Source of the DNA: Lachnospiraceae bacterium
Lineage (GTDB): Bacteria; Bacillota; Clostridia; Lachnospirales; Lachnospiraceae
Assembly (NCBI GenBank): GCA_009774535.1
Contig: VSNY01000070.1
Coordinates: forward strand, 1 to 18,471
DNA: 18,471 nucleotides
Direction of reading: 5' to 3'
Both the position numbers and the translations under genes were made by a program. The notes under the pieces were generated by a model, which was given only the letters and a program-made list of their open reading frames with translations, was not told where the DNA came from and ran no database searches. This document shows positions 1 through 7,598 of the stretch, piece after piece (position 1 is the first letter of the stretch; each line of letters starts with the position of its first letter).

Positions 1-2
1 CA

Positions 3-155
3 TATAATCTGGTAAAATATTATGATGGGGTCCGGGAAGAAGAAGGCGAGGCAGAAGCAGTCAGGATGAGCAAGAATGCGGGCTGTATGGTCTGGAAAAA
101 ATATTATTTGGAGGCACAATATGAAAAAAGTATTTATCAAGTACAATCCTTATAG
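3..155 (+). CDS. 3' end of a Sel1-repeat protein, possibly a decayed remnant
   Basis: The frame is open from the left edge to a TAG at 153-155 and runs 35 bases into the GTPase gene. It reads YNLVKYYDGV, then REEEGEAEAV, then RMSKNAG, which follows the Sel1-like repeat pattern (Y-N-L, then Y-x-x-G, then an acidic stretch, E-A-V, K-x-A-x-x-G). A partial second repeat follows (EAQYE). The expected Gly after YNL and the aromatic residues of the helix are altered, and the frame ends mid-repeat, so this may be an eroded gene end rather than a working C-terminus. Sel1 repeats form alpha-solenoid protein-interaction scaffolds. The ribosome site of the next gene lies within this frame. Only the tail is visible. 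Confidence 0.4.
   Translation, partial: YNLVKYYDGVREEEGEAEAVRMSKNAGCMVWKKYYLEAQYEKSIYQVQSL
110..114 (+). promoter_or_regulatory. Ribosome binding site that sets the GTPase start
   Basis: GGAGG lies 6 nt before the ATG at 121. The upstream in-frame ATG at 76 has no such site, and the region before it reads better as Sel1 repeat in another frame. This favours the 121 start. Confidence 0.8.
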
Positions 156-2430
156 TCTTGAGACGGAAGTAACCGTAGATGGGAAAAGTCTGGCACAAAA
201 CAGCAAGCTTGGTGAAAGAATCATACCAGGTTCCCGTTTGCAGGAATGGGTAGAAGACTTGCCAGGGATCTTAATCGAAGAGTATAATGATTCTGTGTTT
301 GATGTGAAATTTCACGGCACGCTTCTGGATTATGATGATCTTAGAGAGGTGTTTACAAAAGCATATGAAAGAGGTGAGTTGGACGCAAAGCTGGAACGGA
401 TACCAGCAAAAGAAACCGCAGATAAAGAAGCGCTCATTGATCAAGTGTTTCAGGAAATACAGCGGGGGCCTTTTAAAGAACTTACCAGCGGAGATGAAGG
501 AAAGGCGTTAAACAGTGCGTTTCGTAATGCGAAGAGCGGAGAATTTGAGGTCTGTGTGGTTGCGACAATGAGTGCTGGTAAATCGACGCTGATCAATGCA
601 ATGCTGGGAACGAAGCTGATGCCTTCCAAAATGGAAGCCTGTACCGCGATTATTACGAGAATTAAAGATGTAGACCTGAATTGCTGGGAAGCAGAGGTGT
701 ATGATAAAAATGATAAGCTGACGGAATCTTACAAAGAGTTGACATATGAAGCAATGGAACGCTTAAACGGTGATGAGAAAGTATCAATGATTAAAATTAA
801 CGGAAAGATTCCGTTTGTTTCGTCAAAAGATGTTTCTCTTGTGCTGATTGATACTCCGGGATCGGGTAATGCAAGAAATAAGGAACATGATAGAGTTCAG
901 AAAGATTTTTTAAATGCGTCGTCCAAATCATTGGTTTTATATATTATGGAGGGGACGTTTGGTTCCGATGCTGATGATGAGTTATTGAGCAGTGTAGCAG
1001 AAAGCATGAAGGTAGGGGGGAAACAGTCGAAAGACCGGTTTATTTTTGTTGTGAATAAGATGGACAACCGTAAAAAAGAAGACGGTGATACAGAGCAGAC
1101 ATTAAATAATGTTCGTGCGTATTTGAGAAGACATGATATTATCAATCCGAATCTTTTTCCTGCAGCTGCATTGCTGGCATTGAATATCAGGCTGATTGCA
1201 AATGGTGCAGAGGTAGATGTAGATACTCTGGAAGAAACAGAAGTGACAGCGCGTAAATTGAATCGAAATGATACGCTTCATCTGGAAAAATATGCATCGC
1301 TGCCGCCGAGTATTCGGGGCGGTATTAACGATCAGCTGGCTAAAATACAATCTGCAGGGAATGATGCTCAGGCAGAGGCGTTGATTCATACAGGCGTGGT
1401 ATCAGTTGAGGCGACCATTCAGCAATATGTGCAAAAGTATGCAAAAACAGCAAAGATTAAAAATATTGTGGATACTTTTATGCATAAACTGGTTGAAGTG
1501 GGATGTTTGGAAAAGACCAGAAAAGAGCTTGCAAAAAATGAAAAAGAAAGGGATAAAATCGCTGCCACTATTGCAAATATCCGAAAAAATGTGGATGATG
1601 CGAAAGCAGCGAAAAAATTTCAGAAGGCAGTGGATGATGCAGTTAGAAAAGTCAATGATGAAGCAAATGAAATGCTGGATGAGATTGTGCAAAAATACCA
1701 GAATCGTATTACCAGACGAATCGACAGCGCTCGCGGAAATCAGCTGCGTGTATATGAGGCGGAAGAAGAGGTTGAAAAAATGGAAAAGTTTGCCCGTGAT
1801 TTGGAACCCGGCTTTCAGTCGGATTTTGATCAGCTGATCAAAAACAATCTGATACAGACAGGAAAAATGCTTTTGGAGGAATATAAGAAAAAGCTGGCAT
1901 CTTTGGTGCAGGAGTTGGGGACAGGCAATCTTTCAGGAATCAGTATTGAGCCGTTAAAATTGATGGGAGACAGTGTCAGATCAGATGATTTTTCGATCCA
2001 AAGGCTGGTCCAGACAAAAAAAGTAGAAGATGGACAGGAATGGGTGGAGGTGCCGAGACCGCCGATTTTTGGGTTGGGAATCAGGGATTTGCTGTTTGGT
2101 ATGAAAAAAGAACTGCGGACAAAATATAAAAATGTCTCATATGTGGACGAACAACAGCTTGCAGAAGAATTTTTTACTGATATTAGCGAAAGGATATTTG
2201 ATAATAGGGATACTGCATATGACTATGTAAAGAAGCAGTCTCGTAAAATTGCAGATCGTTTTCATCAGGAATTCCAACATTTAGACAATGTATTAAAAAA
2301 GAAGCTGGTAGAACTCGAAAGTTATGCTTCGGATCAGGAAAAAGCACAGGAACGAGTTAAGGAATCTGAGCGCAAACTGGAATGGCTGGAATATATTCAG
2401 TCAAAAGTAGCATCTATACTGGAAATTTAA
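121..2430 (+). CDS. Dynamin-like large GTPase (bacterial DLP family)
   Basis: The protein has 769 residues. Residues 1-125 form an N-terminal module of unknown role (starts MKKVFIKYNPY, with WVEDLPG near 43-49). The GTPase domain follows: G1 ATMSAGKST at 148-156 with Lys154, the CTAIIT switch near 174-179, G3 DTPG at 244-247 and G4 NKMD at 312-315. The first Gly of GxxxxGKS is Ala148; SAGKS itself is typical of dynamins. From about 430 to the end the sequence is charged and mostly helical, with likely coiled coils near 475-525 and 740-765, as expected of a dynamin stalk. Family members bind and remodel membranes upon GTP-driven assembly, and some bacterial ones act in phage defence. No transmembrane helix is evident, so membrane contact may come through the next gene product. 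The stop is 14 nt before that gene. GTPase identity is secure; the biological role is inferred. Confidence 0.85.
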   Translation: MKKVFIKYNPYSLETEVTVDGKSLAQNSKLGERIIPGSRLQEWVEDLPGILIEEYNDSVFDVKFHGTLLDYDDLREVFTKAYERGELDAKLERIPAKETADKEALIDQVFQEIQRGPFKELTSGDEGKALNSAFRNAKSGEFEVCVVATMSAGKSTLINAMLGTKLMPSKMEACTAIITRIKDVDLNCWEAEVYDKNDKLTESYKELTYEAMERLNGDEKVSMIKINGKIPFVSSKDVSLVLIDTPGSGNARNKEHDRVQKDFLNASSKSLVLYIMEGTFGSDADDELLSSVAESMKVGGKQSKDRFIFVVNKMDNRKKEDGDTEQTLNNVRAYLRRHDIINPNLFPAAALLALNIRLIANGAEVDVDTLEETEVTARKLNRNDTLHLEKYASLPPSIRGGINDQLAKIQSAGNDAQAEALIHTGVVSVEATIQQYVQKYAKTAKIKNIVDTFMHKLVEVGCLEKTRKELAKNEKERDKIAATIANIRKNVDDAKAAKKFQKAVDDAVRKVNDEANEMLDEIVQKYQNRITRRIDSARGNQLRVYEAEEEVEKMEKFARDLEPGFQSDFDQLIKNNLIQTGKMLLEEYKKKLASLVQELGTGNLSGISIEPLKLMGDSVRSDDFSIQRLVQTKKVEDGQEWVEVPRPPIFGLGIRDLLFGMKKELRTKYKNVSYVDEQQLAEEFFTDISERIFDNRDTAYDYVKKQSRKIADRFHQEFQHLDNVLKKKLVELESYASDQEKAQERVKESERKLEWLEYIQSKVASILEI

Positions 2431-2444
2431 AGGAGGTATTTCAA

Positions 2445-2969
2445 ATGGCATTGACAAACGCTTTTCGCGAAGCTGTAAAAACAGGAAATGTACGGCGCAT
2501 CCGTATTATGATGAAGGATAGTCTTTTGACTGATCCGACATTTCAGCATTTGAAAGAAATGGAACAGGCTGCATCTTCCATACAGGGGTTATACGACCCG
2601 CATGATGGGAAGGAGTTTGAACAAAATGTGCAAAAATGGAATGATGACTATATGAATCGCCAGATGGTTCGGGTGGTAAGCAATTTTTCACATGAACGGA
2701 TTGCACATTTAAAAGAGGTGGTACGTTATCTGCGGCCTGTTTCTGAAACAGCAAAAAAAAGCAGCCAGACAAGAACTGGAAATCACGAGACTGTTGCAGC
2801 TTCGGGGACAAAGGTCGCTGCAGGGGCTTTCGTGGGAGCAGCCATTGGAGCAACAGCAGTTGTAGCTGCTTCTGGCGTTGGAGGAACCGTAGTTGCGGGT
2901 ACACTGGCAGGAGCGGTTATTGGTGGTGGAGCCGCTGTAGTTTATCAGAGCCTGAATGGGAGGAAATAG
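2445..2969 (+). CDS. Small protein with a C-terminal glycine-zipper membrane segment
   Basis: 174 residues, started by AAAGGAGG at 2429-2436, 8 nt before ATG 2445. Residues 1-98 form a polar helical domain (IRIMMKDSLLTD, LYDPHDG, NFSHERIAHLK) that I do not recognise by name. Residues 99-120 are a Ser/Thr/Lys linker. Residues 124-167 are almost entirely Gly, Ala, Val, Ile and Thr, with small residues at regular spacing (GAFVGAAIGA, then GTLAGAVIGGG), the pattern of a glycine-zipper hairpin that packs or inserts into membranes. The last residues are YQSLNGRK. It has no signal peptide, so it should act from the cytoplasmic side. It sits 14 nt after the dynamin-like gene and 1 nt before the HerA-like ATPase, which suggests the three work together. 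The function is unknown. Confidence 0.75.
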   Translation: MALTNAFREAVKTGNVRRIRIMMKDSLLTDPTFQHLKEMEQAASSIQGLYDPHDGKEFEQNVQKWNDDYMNRQMVRVVSNFSHERIAHLKEVVRYLRPVSETAKKSSQTRTGNHETVAASGTKVAAGAFVGAAIGATAVVAASGVGGTVVAGTLAGAVIGGGAAVVYQSLNGRK

Positions 2970-2970
2970 G

Positions 2971-5900
2971 ATGAGCGATACGGTTATTTTGGGCAGAATG
3001 CAGGATTCTCAGGACAATTTGCTTAACTGGGATGCGCCGACTGCCCAGAAGGAAAGTCCAGTACCTTCCTATGGAACACTGCAGAAGGGATTGGATGAAG
3101 CAGGCAGGCTGGTGGATGATATCGTACTGAAAAAGTATCTGCACAATTTAGAAGCGCTGGAAGTCATACCATTGCATAAGGATTTGAAGAATATCAGTGA
3201 CATTCGTCTTTTTAAAATTACGGAAATGGTATATCAACGTAATGAAAATTCGACCTATAAATTTGCGTCTGTATTTCATGCAGTGCAGAATTTAAACTGC
3301 GGCGTTTTTATTATTGCGGACAGCAGCGAACAGAAAACAGAGTTTTATATGGGGGTACGTTCCCTGGATGATCAGCGTACGACGAAATCGCTGAAAGATA
3401 CACTGAAAAATGCGCTGATTGGACAGTTCCCAGGAGTGAAGACGCAGGATCTGCTGGACCCTCAAGCGGAGGAATTTCTGGAAAAGATACCATCAAACAA
3501 TATCGCAAGTGTTTCTTGTGTAGCGAAAAATAAAGATGAAGCATTTAAGGATAATGAGACGTTTATACAGGGACTGGAAAAAATGGCGCTGGCTATGCAG
3601 GGACAGAAGTATACGGCAATTATTCTTGCGAAAAGTGTTTCTGCAGAGCAGATGGAAGAAGTACGACAGGATTATGAAATGGTCTATACACAGTTGTCTC
3701 CTTTTGCAAATATGCAGCTGTCTTATGGAACGAATACAGCACTGAGTATTTCGGATGCGTTTTCCCATACTACGACAAAGGGAACTTCCCATTCAGACAC
3801 ATTTTCATTTCAGACTGGAGAGAGCGATACAATAGGAACATCGGAAAGCCATTCCGTTACGAAAACAGACGCTTTGGGAACATTGACGAAAAGCTTGGGT
3901 ACAGCGGCGCTTGGAGTAGCAGGACTGGCAGCAGCGCCATTAACGGGAGGGGCCAGTATTGCCGTTGCCGGAGCGCTGGCGGTTGGACACATCGGGTTAA
4001 GTGCATTCAATCCAAGGTCCAATACGGATGGTACGACAATCAATAAGAACCATTCAAAAAATCAATCCACAATCAAAGGGCAGGCAGATACGACCAATGA
4101 AAGCACAGCAGAAGGCAGTACCAAAACAAAAGGAATTACCACAGGGGCTTCAGACAATATGCAGCTTACGCTTCAGAACAAATCTCTGGTGAATACGCTG
4201 GAACGAATTGATCAGCAGCTAAAACGGATGGATGAGTGCGAGAGCGTCGGGATGTGGGAATGTGCTGCGTACTTCCTTTCGGACAGCCAGGAAACGGCAG
4301 AAATGGCGGCAGGAACTTATAAGGCGCTGATGAAAGGAGAGAAATCAGGAATTGAAACATCTGCAATTAATTTCTGGGGCAGGCGGAAGCAGAAGCAGCT
4401 GCCATTACTGCGCGAATATATTACTAATTTTATTCATCCTGTATTTGCATATTCTTCAGAAGTAATATCTGTACCAGTGACGGCAGCCTCATTTGTAAAC
4501 AGCAACGAGCTTGCCATTCATATGGGACTGCCGCGAAAATCTGTCTGCGGGTTTCCGGTAATTGAGCATGCTGATTTTGGGAAAGAAGTTGTGCATTATG
4601 GCAAAAGGCTTCATAGCAAAGATTTTCGTCTGGGACGGATTTTCAGCATGGGGAAAGAAACAGAAGCAGAAGTGAAGCTGGATGGCAATTCCTTGACGAT
4701 GCATACTTTTGTGACAGGTTCTACCGGATCTGGCAAAAGTAATACGATCTATGAGATTCTGCATCAGATGCGAACACTTTATGGCGTTCCGTTCCTGGTT
4801 ATTGAACCAGCAAAAGGAGAATATAAAAATATATTCGGACAGTTTGAAAATGTGAGCGTATATGGGACGAATCCGAAAAAGTCGAAATTATTAAAGCTGA
4901 ATCCGTTTCGTTTTTCAGGAGATGTACATGTGTTAGAGCATCTGGATCGTCTCGTTGAGATTTTTAATGTATGCTGGCCGATGTATGCGGCGATGCCGGC
5001 AATTTTAAAAGAATCTATGGAAAAAGCTTATATTGCGGCAGGATGGGATCTGAGAACGTCAGAAAATCCGAAAGGTCAAAAATATCCCAATTTTGCAGAT
5101 TTGTTAGAGCAGATCGAAAACGTAATCAGTGAATCCAGATATTCCTCAGACAGCAAAGGTGATTATTCAGGAGCTTTAATCACACGCGTGCGTTCGCTTA
5201 CGAATGGGTTGAACGGTCTGATATTTTGTAAGGATGATCTGGATGATCAGGAGTTGTTTGATCAAAATGTGATTGTTGACCTAAGCCGTGTCGGTTCCAT
5301 GGAAACAAAATCTTTGATTATGGGTTTGCTGGTAATGAAGTTAAACGAGTATCGTATGTCGTTTGGGAAAATTAACAATACGCTGGCACATATTACAGTA
5401 TTGGAGGAGGCTCATAATCTGTTAAAGAGGACATCGGCAGACCAGTCAATGGAAGGAGCGAATCTTTTGGGCAAATCTGTAGAAATGCTGGCAAATTCCA
5501 TTGCGGAAATGAGAACATATGGCGAAGGATTTATCATTACGGATCAGGCGCCGGGATTGCTGGATATGTCTGTCATCAGGAATACCAATACTAAAATTAT
5601 ACTGAGACTGCCGGATATCAGCGACAGAGAGCTGGTTGGATATGCGGCCGGACTGGACGAAGAACAGGTGGAAGAGCTTTCAAAGCTGAAAAGAGGAGTT
5701 GCGGCGGTGTACCAGAATGACTGGGTAGAACCAGTGCTTGTACAAGTAAAAAAATGCGGTGTAGAAGAGACGGCTTATTATTTTGCAGGTGAAAAAGACC
5801 AGGCAGATCAAAGAAAGATTCGCTCCTGGCTGATTCGTTTTTTCATCAAGGGAAGAGTGAAAGAACAGCTGGATTTTTCAATGGAAGAGATTGATGAGAT

Positions 5901-6288
5901 TGAAAAAGGGTTGGATTGTCTGGGACTATCATCTTCCAATTATGAATTTGCAGAAGAACAAATTATGGAGTTTCGCAAAAACGGTATGCTTGAGATTTGG
6001 AAAGATGAAAATTTCAAAATACTTTCCAAAAGGATTACAGATTTGCTAGGGGTGCGGACTCGTGTAGAAAATTGTGTGATAACTGCGACAGATCATAAGG
6101 AACTTACTAAAATGCTGGAAAATTTGATAAAACAGACTGTGGAAGTGCCTTCAGAAGCATTTGTTACAGCTCTCAGCCAGTGCTTTATGAAGGATATGAG
6201 CGTACAGCAGGAAGAGCATGAAACCAGAGAAAAAATATATGTAAACTGGATACATTCTGTTGTAGAAAGGAGTTCTGAAATATGTTAG
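2971..6288 (+). CDS. HerA/DUF87-type ATPase with large N-terminal region and hydrophobic insert
   Basis: 1105 residues; GGAGG at 2959-2963 favours ATG 2971 over 2956. Residues 1-255 form a mixed domain of unknown role. Residues 259-305 are very rich in Ser/Thr, 308-346 are a hydrophobic Gly/Ala segment (SLGTAALGVAG onward), and 350-395 are again Ser/Thr/Asn-rich. The ATPase part has Walker A GSTGSGKS at 583-590 (Lys589), the HerA/VirB4-like IEPAKGEYK near 611-619, Walker B ITVLEEAH near 808-815, and the later motifs TDQAPGLLD and IRNTNTKII. Walker B carries Glu-Glu in place of the usual Asp-Glu. HerA-like proteins are hexameric motors that move DNA or protein and are frequent in anti-phage systems. 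The last 200 residues are helical and unassigned. The stop overlaps the nuclease start by 7 nt. A motor is certain; its substrate is not. Confidence 0.85.
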   Translation: MSDTVILGRMQDSQDNLLNWDAPTAQKESPVPSYGTLQKGLDEAGRLVDDIVLKKYLHNLEALEVIPLHKDLKNISDIRLFKITEMVYQRNENSTYKFASVFHAVQNLNCGVFIIADSSEQKTEFYMGVRSLDDQRTTKSLKDTLKNALIGQFPGVKTQDLLDPQAEEFLEKIPSNNIASVSCVAKNKDEAFKDNETFIQGLEKMALAMQGQKYTAIILAKSVSAEQMEEVRQDYEMVYTQLSPFANMQLSYGTNTALSISDAFSHTTTKGTSHSDTFSFQTGESDTIGTSESHSVTKTDALGTLTKSLGTAALGVAGLAAAPLTGGASIAVAGALAVGHIGLSAFNPRSNTDGTTINKNHSKNQSTIKGQADTTNESTAEGSTKTKGITTGASDNMQLTLQNKSLVNTLERIDQQLKRMDECESVGMWECAAYFLSDSQETAEMAAGTYKALMKGEKSGIETSAINFWGRRKQKQLPLLREYITNFIHPVFAYSSEVISVPVTAASFVNSNELAIHMGLPRKSVCGFPVIEHADFGKEVVHYGKRLHSKDFRLGRIFSMGKETEAEVKLDGNSLTMHTFVTGSTGSGKSNTIYEILHQMRTLYGVPFLVIEPAKGEYKNIFGQFENVSVYGTNPKKSKLLKLNPFRFSGDVHVLEHLDRLVEIFNVCWPMYAAMPAILKESMEKAYIAAGWDLRTSENPKGQKYPNFADLLEQIENVISESRYSSDSKGDYSGALITRVRSLTNGLNGLIFCKDDLDDQELFDQNVIVDLSRVGSMETKSLIMGLLVMKLNEYRMSFGKINNTLAHITVLEEAHNLLKRTSADQSMEGANLLGKSVEMLANSIAEMRTYGEGFIITDQAPGLLDMSVIRNTNTKIILRLPDISDRELVGYAAGLDEEQVEELSKLKRGVAAVYQNDWVEPVLVQVKKCGVEETAYYFAGEKDQADQRKIRSWLIRFFIKGRVKEQLDFSMEEIDEIEKGLDCLGLSSSNYEFAEEQIMEFRKNGMLEIWKDENFKILSKRITDLLGVRTRVENCVITATDHKELTKMLENLIKQTVEVPSEAFVTALSQCFMKDMSVQQEEHETREKIYVNWIHSVVERSSEIC

Positions 6289-6848
6289 GCAGTTTTCAGG
6301 AAATAAAGGAGATTAAGGCCATATTTGCAGATTCACCATTAGGAAGAAAAGCCGACGGAGTAGACTTGGAAAAATTTGCAAATAAGGCAGATCAGCCGTT
6401 GGCCGTTATGTGTGAGACATATAAAAACTGCCCGGTTGAAAATGGCGAATGGTCGGACGAGCGCGGAGATTCTCAGTGGAAGCCTGATAAAGACTATGTA
6501 CCGCAAAAGTCAAATCCTGATGGAAAGAGCTGGGGAAAAATTCTAAATGAACACGGAATTGATCATGTTGATTTTAAAGATGGAGAGCCGGATTTTGACC
6601 GAATCAGCAAAGGAAATGTGGAAATTAAAGATTTCACGGACAGCAGGACAGATAATTTTGATCAGGCGGATATCGAGCTGGCTGCAAAAAAGGGCTGTTC
6701 TCCTTCAGAAGTAAAGGAGTGGCGCAAAGAAAATGGTTTTACATGGCATGAGTGTAAGGATACGAAAACCATGCAAAAAGTTCCTGGAATTGTACATAAT
6801 AATATACCGCATAGCGGTGGAATTTCAGAGGTGAAAAAAGGGGCATAA
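6282..6848 (+). CDS. HNH/Endonuclease VII superfamily nuclease of the WHH/WHE type (toxin domain)
   Basis: 188 residues, started by AGGAG 9 nt before ATG 6282 and overlapping the ATPase stop (ATGTTAG). The C-terminal 40 residues carry the signature of this toxin family: WHE at 155-157, Asp160, TMQKVP at 163-168, His172 and HSGG at 177-180. Before it, residues 52-150 (GEWSDERGDSQW, KPDKDYVP, EIKDFTDSR) match the usual N-terminal part of such domains as I know them. In the polymorphic toxin families these are metal-dependent DNases, normally fused to long delivery regions. Here the domain stands alone with a short leader, no signal peptide and no LXG or WXG region. It is followed after 3 nt by a likely immunity gene. 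It could be an effector turned on by the upstream machinery or a cargo that it exports. Confidence 0.8.
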   Translation: MLGSFQEIKEIKAIFADSPLGRKADGVDLEKFANKADQPLAVMCETYKNCPVENGEWSDERGDSQWKPDKDYVPQKSNPDGKSWGKILNEHGIDHVDFKDGEPDFDRISKGNVEIKDFTDSRTDNFDQADIELAAKKGCSPSEVKEWRKENGFTWHECKDTKTMQKVPGIVHNNIPHSGGISEVKKGA

Positions 6849-6851
6849 CAT

Positions 6852-7226
6852 ATGATACATGATGTATTTGGAAACATAACATTTCATGTCGGCTGGAAAA
6901 CCGGGAAAGAGATAGAACTCTTTGGAAGACATTATGAAATCAATCTGAAAATTCAGGCTTATTTTCAAGAAGACGGAATTACACTGGAACAGGAGAATGC
7001 ATATAAAGAGTTTTGTAAAGACGAGGCGGACAAGATGCATATGATCGAAAATTTACTAAGATCATATGCTGTCTCACCTGAAGAACAGTTTGTGCCAAGA
7101 ACACTGTTGATTCAAAGAGATGGTGCATGCGCATTGCTTTGTGATGATCAATATGCTCCTGATGGGGGAATTGCAGTATCTTTATATCCCCAAATGGAAA
7201 TTGTTTTTCAGGATGATTATTTGTAA
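6852..7226 (+). CDS. Small acidic protein, likely immunity protein for the WHE nuclease
   Basis: 124 residues starting 3 nt after the nuclease stop; the only ribosome-site candidate is AAAAGGGGC about 8-14 nt upstream. By count it has about twice as many acidic as basic residues, no signal peptide and no membrane helix. It begins with short strand-like stretches (GNITFHVGW, IELFGRHYEINL), then a helical acidic middle, and ends with VSLYPQMEIVF. This resembles DUF6985/DUF2004-like proteins often found beside secreted nuclease toxins, but that match is from memory and uncertain. Position directly after the nuclease, size and charge are the main support for an immunity role. An intrinsic terminator lies 34 nt after its stop, so it is the last gene of the transcript. 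Confidence 0.6.
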   Translation: MIHDVFGNITFHVGWKTGKEIELFGRHYEINLKIQAYFQEDGITLEQENAYKEFCKDEADKMHMIENLLRSYAVSPEEQFVPRTLLIQRDGACALLCDDQYAPDGGIAVSLYPQMEIVFQDDYL

Positions 7227-7259
7227 AATCTGTTTGTAGTCTCAAATATATAGGTAAGT

Positions 7260-7288
7260 AAAAAGGGGCGTAATTATGCTCCTTTTTT
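7260..7288 (+). terminator. Intrinsic terminator of the GTPase-to-immunity gene cluster
   Basis: A stem GGGGC (7265-7269) with GCTCC (7278-7282), extended inward by GT/AT pairs, is followed by six T (7283-7288) and preceded by an A tract. It closes the left gene cluster. Confidence 0.85.
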
Positions 7289-7385
7289 GTTTCACAGTTT
7301 TATACAGGTGAAACATAGTTTAGTCAGAATAAAACCCTTTGCTGTCCGTCCAGACATGTTCGCTTAGTCAGAAAGGTTTGACTAA
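7289..7385. repeat. Cluster of short inverted and direct repeats between terminator and kinase promoter
   Basis: GTTTCAC (7289-7295) is repeated inverted as GTGAAAC (7308-7314). TTAGTCAGAA occurs at 7320-7329 and again at 7364-7373, and the second copy forms a palindrome with TGACTAA at 7379-7385 (8-nt spacer). No gene is visible here. The symmetry suggests protein binding sites upstream of the promoter at 7440, or remains of a recombination junction. Neither is proven. Confidence 0.5.
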
Positions 7386-7439
7386 CCGCATGTATGTCAC
7401 ACGATGATTTTGCTTTTCGTAATTAATATTTCTACACTC

Positions 7440-7468
7440 TTGATATTGTCCCGCAGGAATGTTATAAT
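7440..7468 (+). promoter_or_regulatory. Sigma-A-type promoter for the histidine kinase-tetrapyrrole operon
   Basis: TTGATA (7440-7445), a 17-nt spacer and TATAAT (7463-7468). Transcription should begin near 7475, giving a leader of about 135 nt before the kinase start. No further promoter or terminator was seen before hemC ends, so it probably serves the whole run. Confidence 0.8.
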
Positions 7469-7500
7469 GACCCTGATATTTTAGGATAGATCATATAGTA

Positions 7501-7592
7501 AGAGCCAGCGCCTGCATCTGCGTTTCTGCGGTCAGATGCAGCAGGCCGAATGCCTGCGTTTTTGTATGTTGTGCGCAAGAACGTCTGGCTCT
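7501..7592 (+). ncRNA. Structured leader with possible terminator/antiterminator switch
   Basis: An outer 8-bp stem pairs AGAGCCAG (7501-7508) with CTGGCTCT (7585-7592). Inside, a 9-bp hairpin pairs 7512-7520 with 7533-7541, and a second hairpin pairs GCAGGC (7541-7546) with GCCTGC (7552-7557), followed by five T (7559-7563), which looks like a short intrinsic terminator. GCCTGC also occurs earlier (7510-7515) and could pair with the same GCAGGC, giving an exclusive antiterminator. No known riboswitch consensus was recognised (not TPP, cobalamin or c-di-GMP-I by eye). The ribosome site lies just outside the outer stem. Confidence 0.55.
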
Positions 7593-7598
7593 CACTGT

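Noticed and set aside
1406..1837. 143-residue + strand frame inside the GTPase gene
   Set aside because: Its Met/Lys/Trp-rich composition is that of a shifted reading of a helical coding region, and the GTPase frame is intact through it.
2971..6288. HerA-NurA or SIR2-HerA defence system
   Set aside because: No NurA, SIR2 or DUF4297 partner is encoded in the window; the neighbours are a dynamin-like GTPase and a WHE nuclease.
6282..7226. Ordinary type II toxin-antitoxin pair
   Set aside because: The toxin belongs to the HNH/EndoVII polymorphic toxin class and the partner has no DNA-binding domain or upstream position typical of type II antitoxins.
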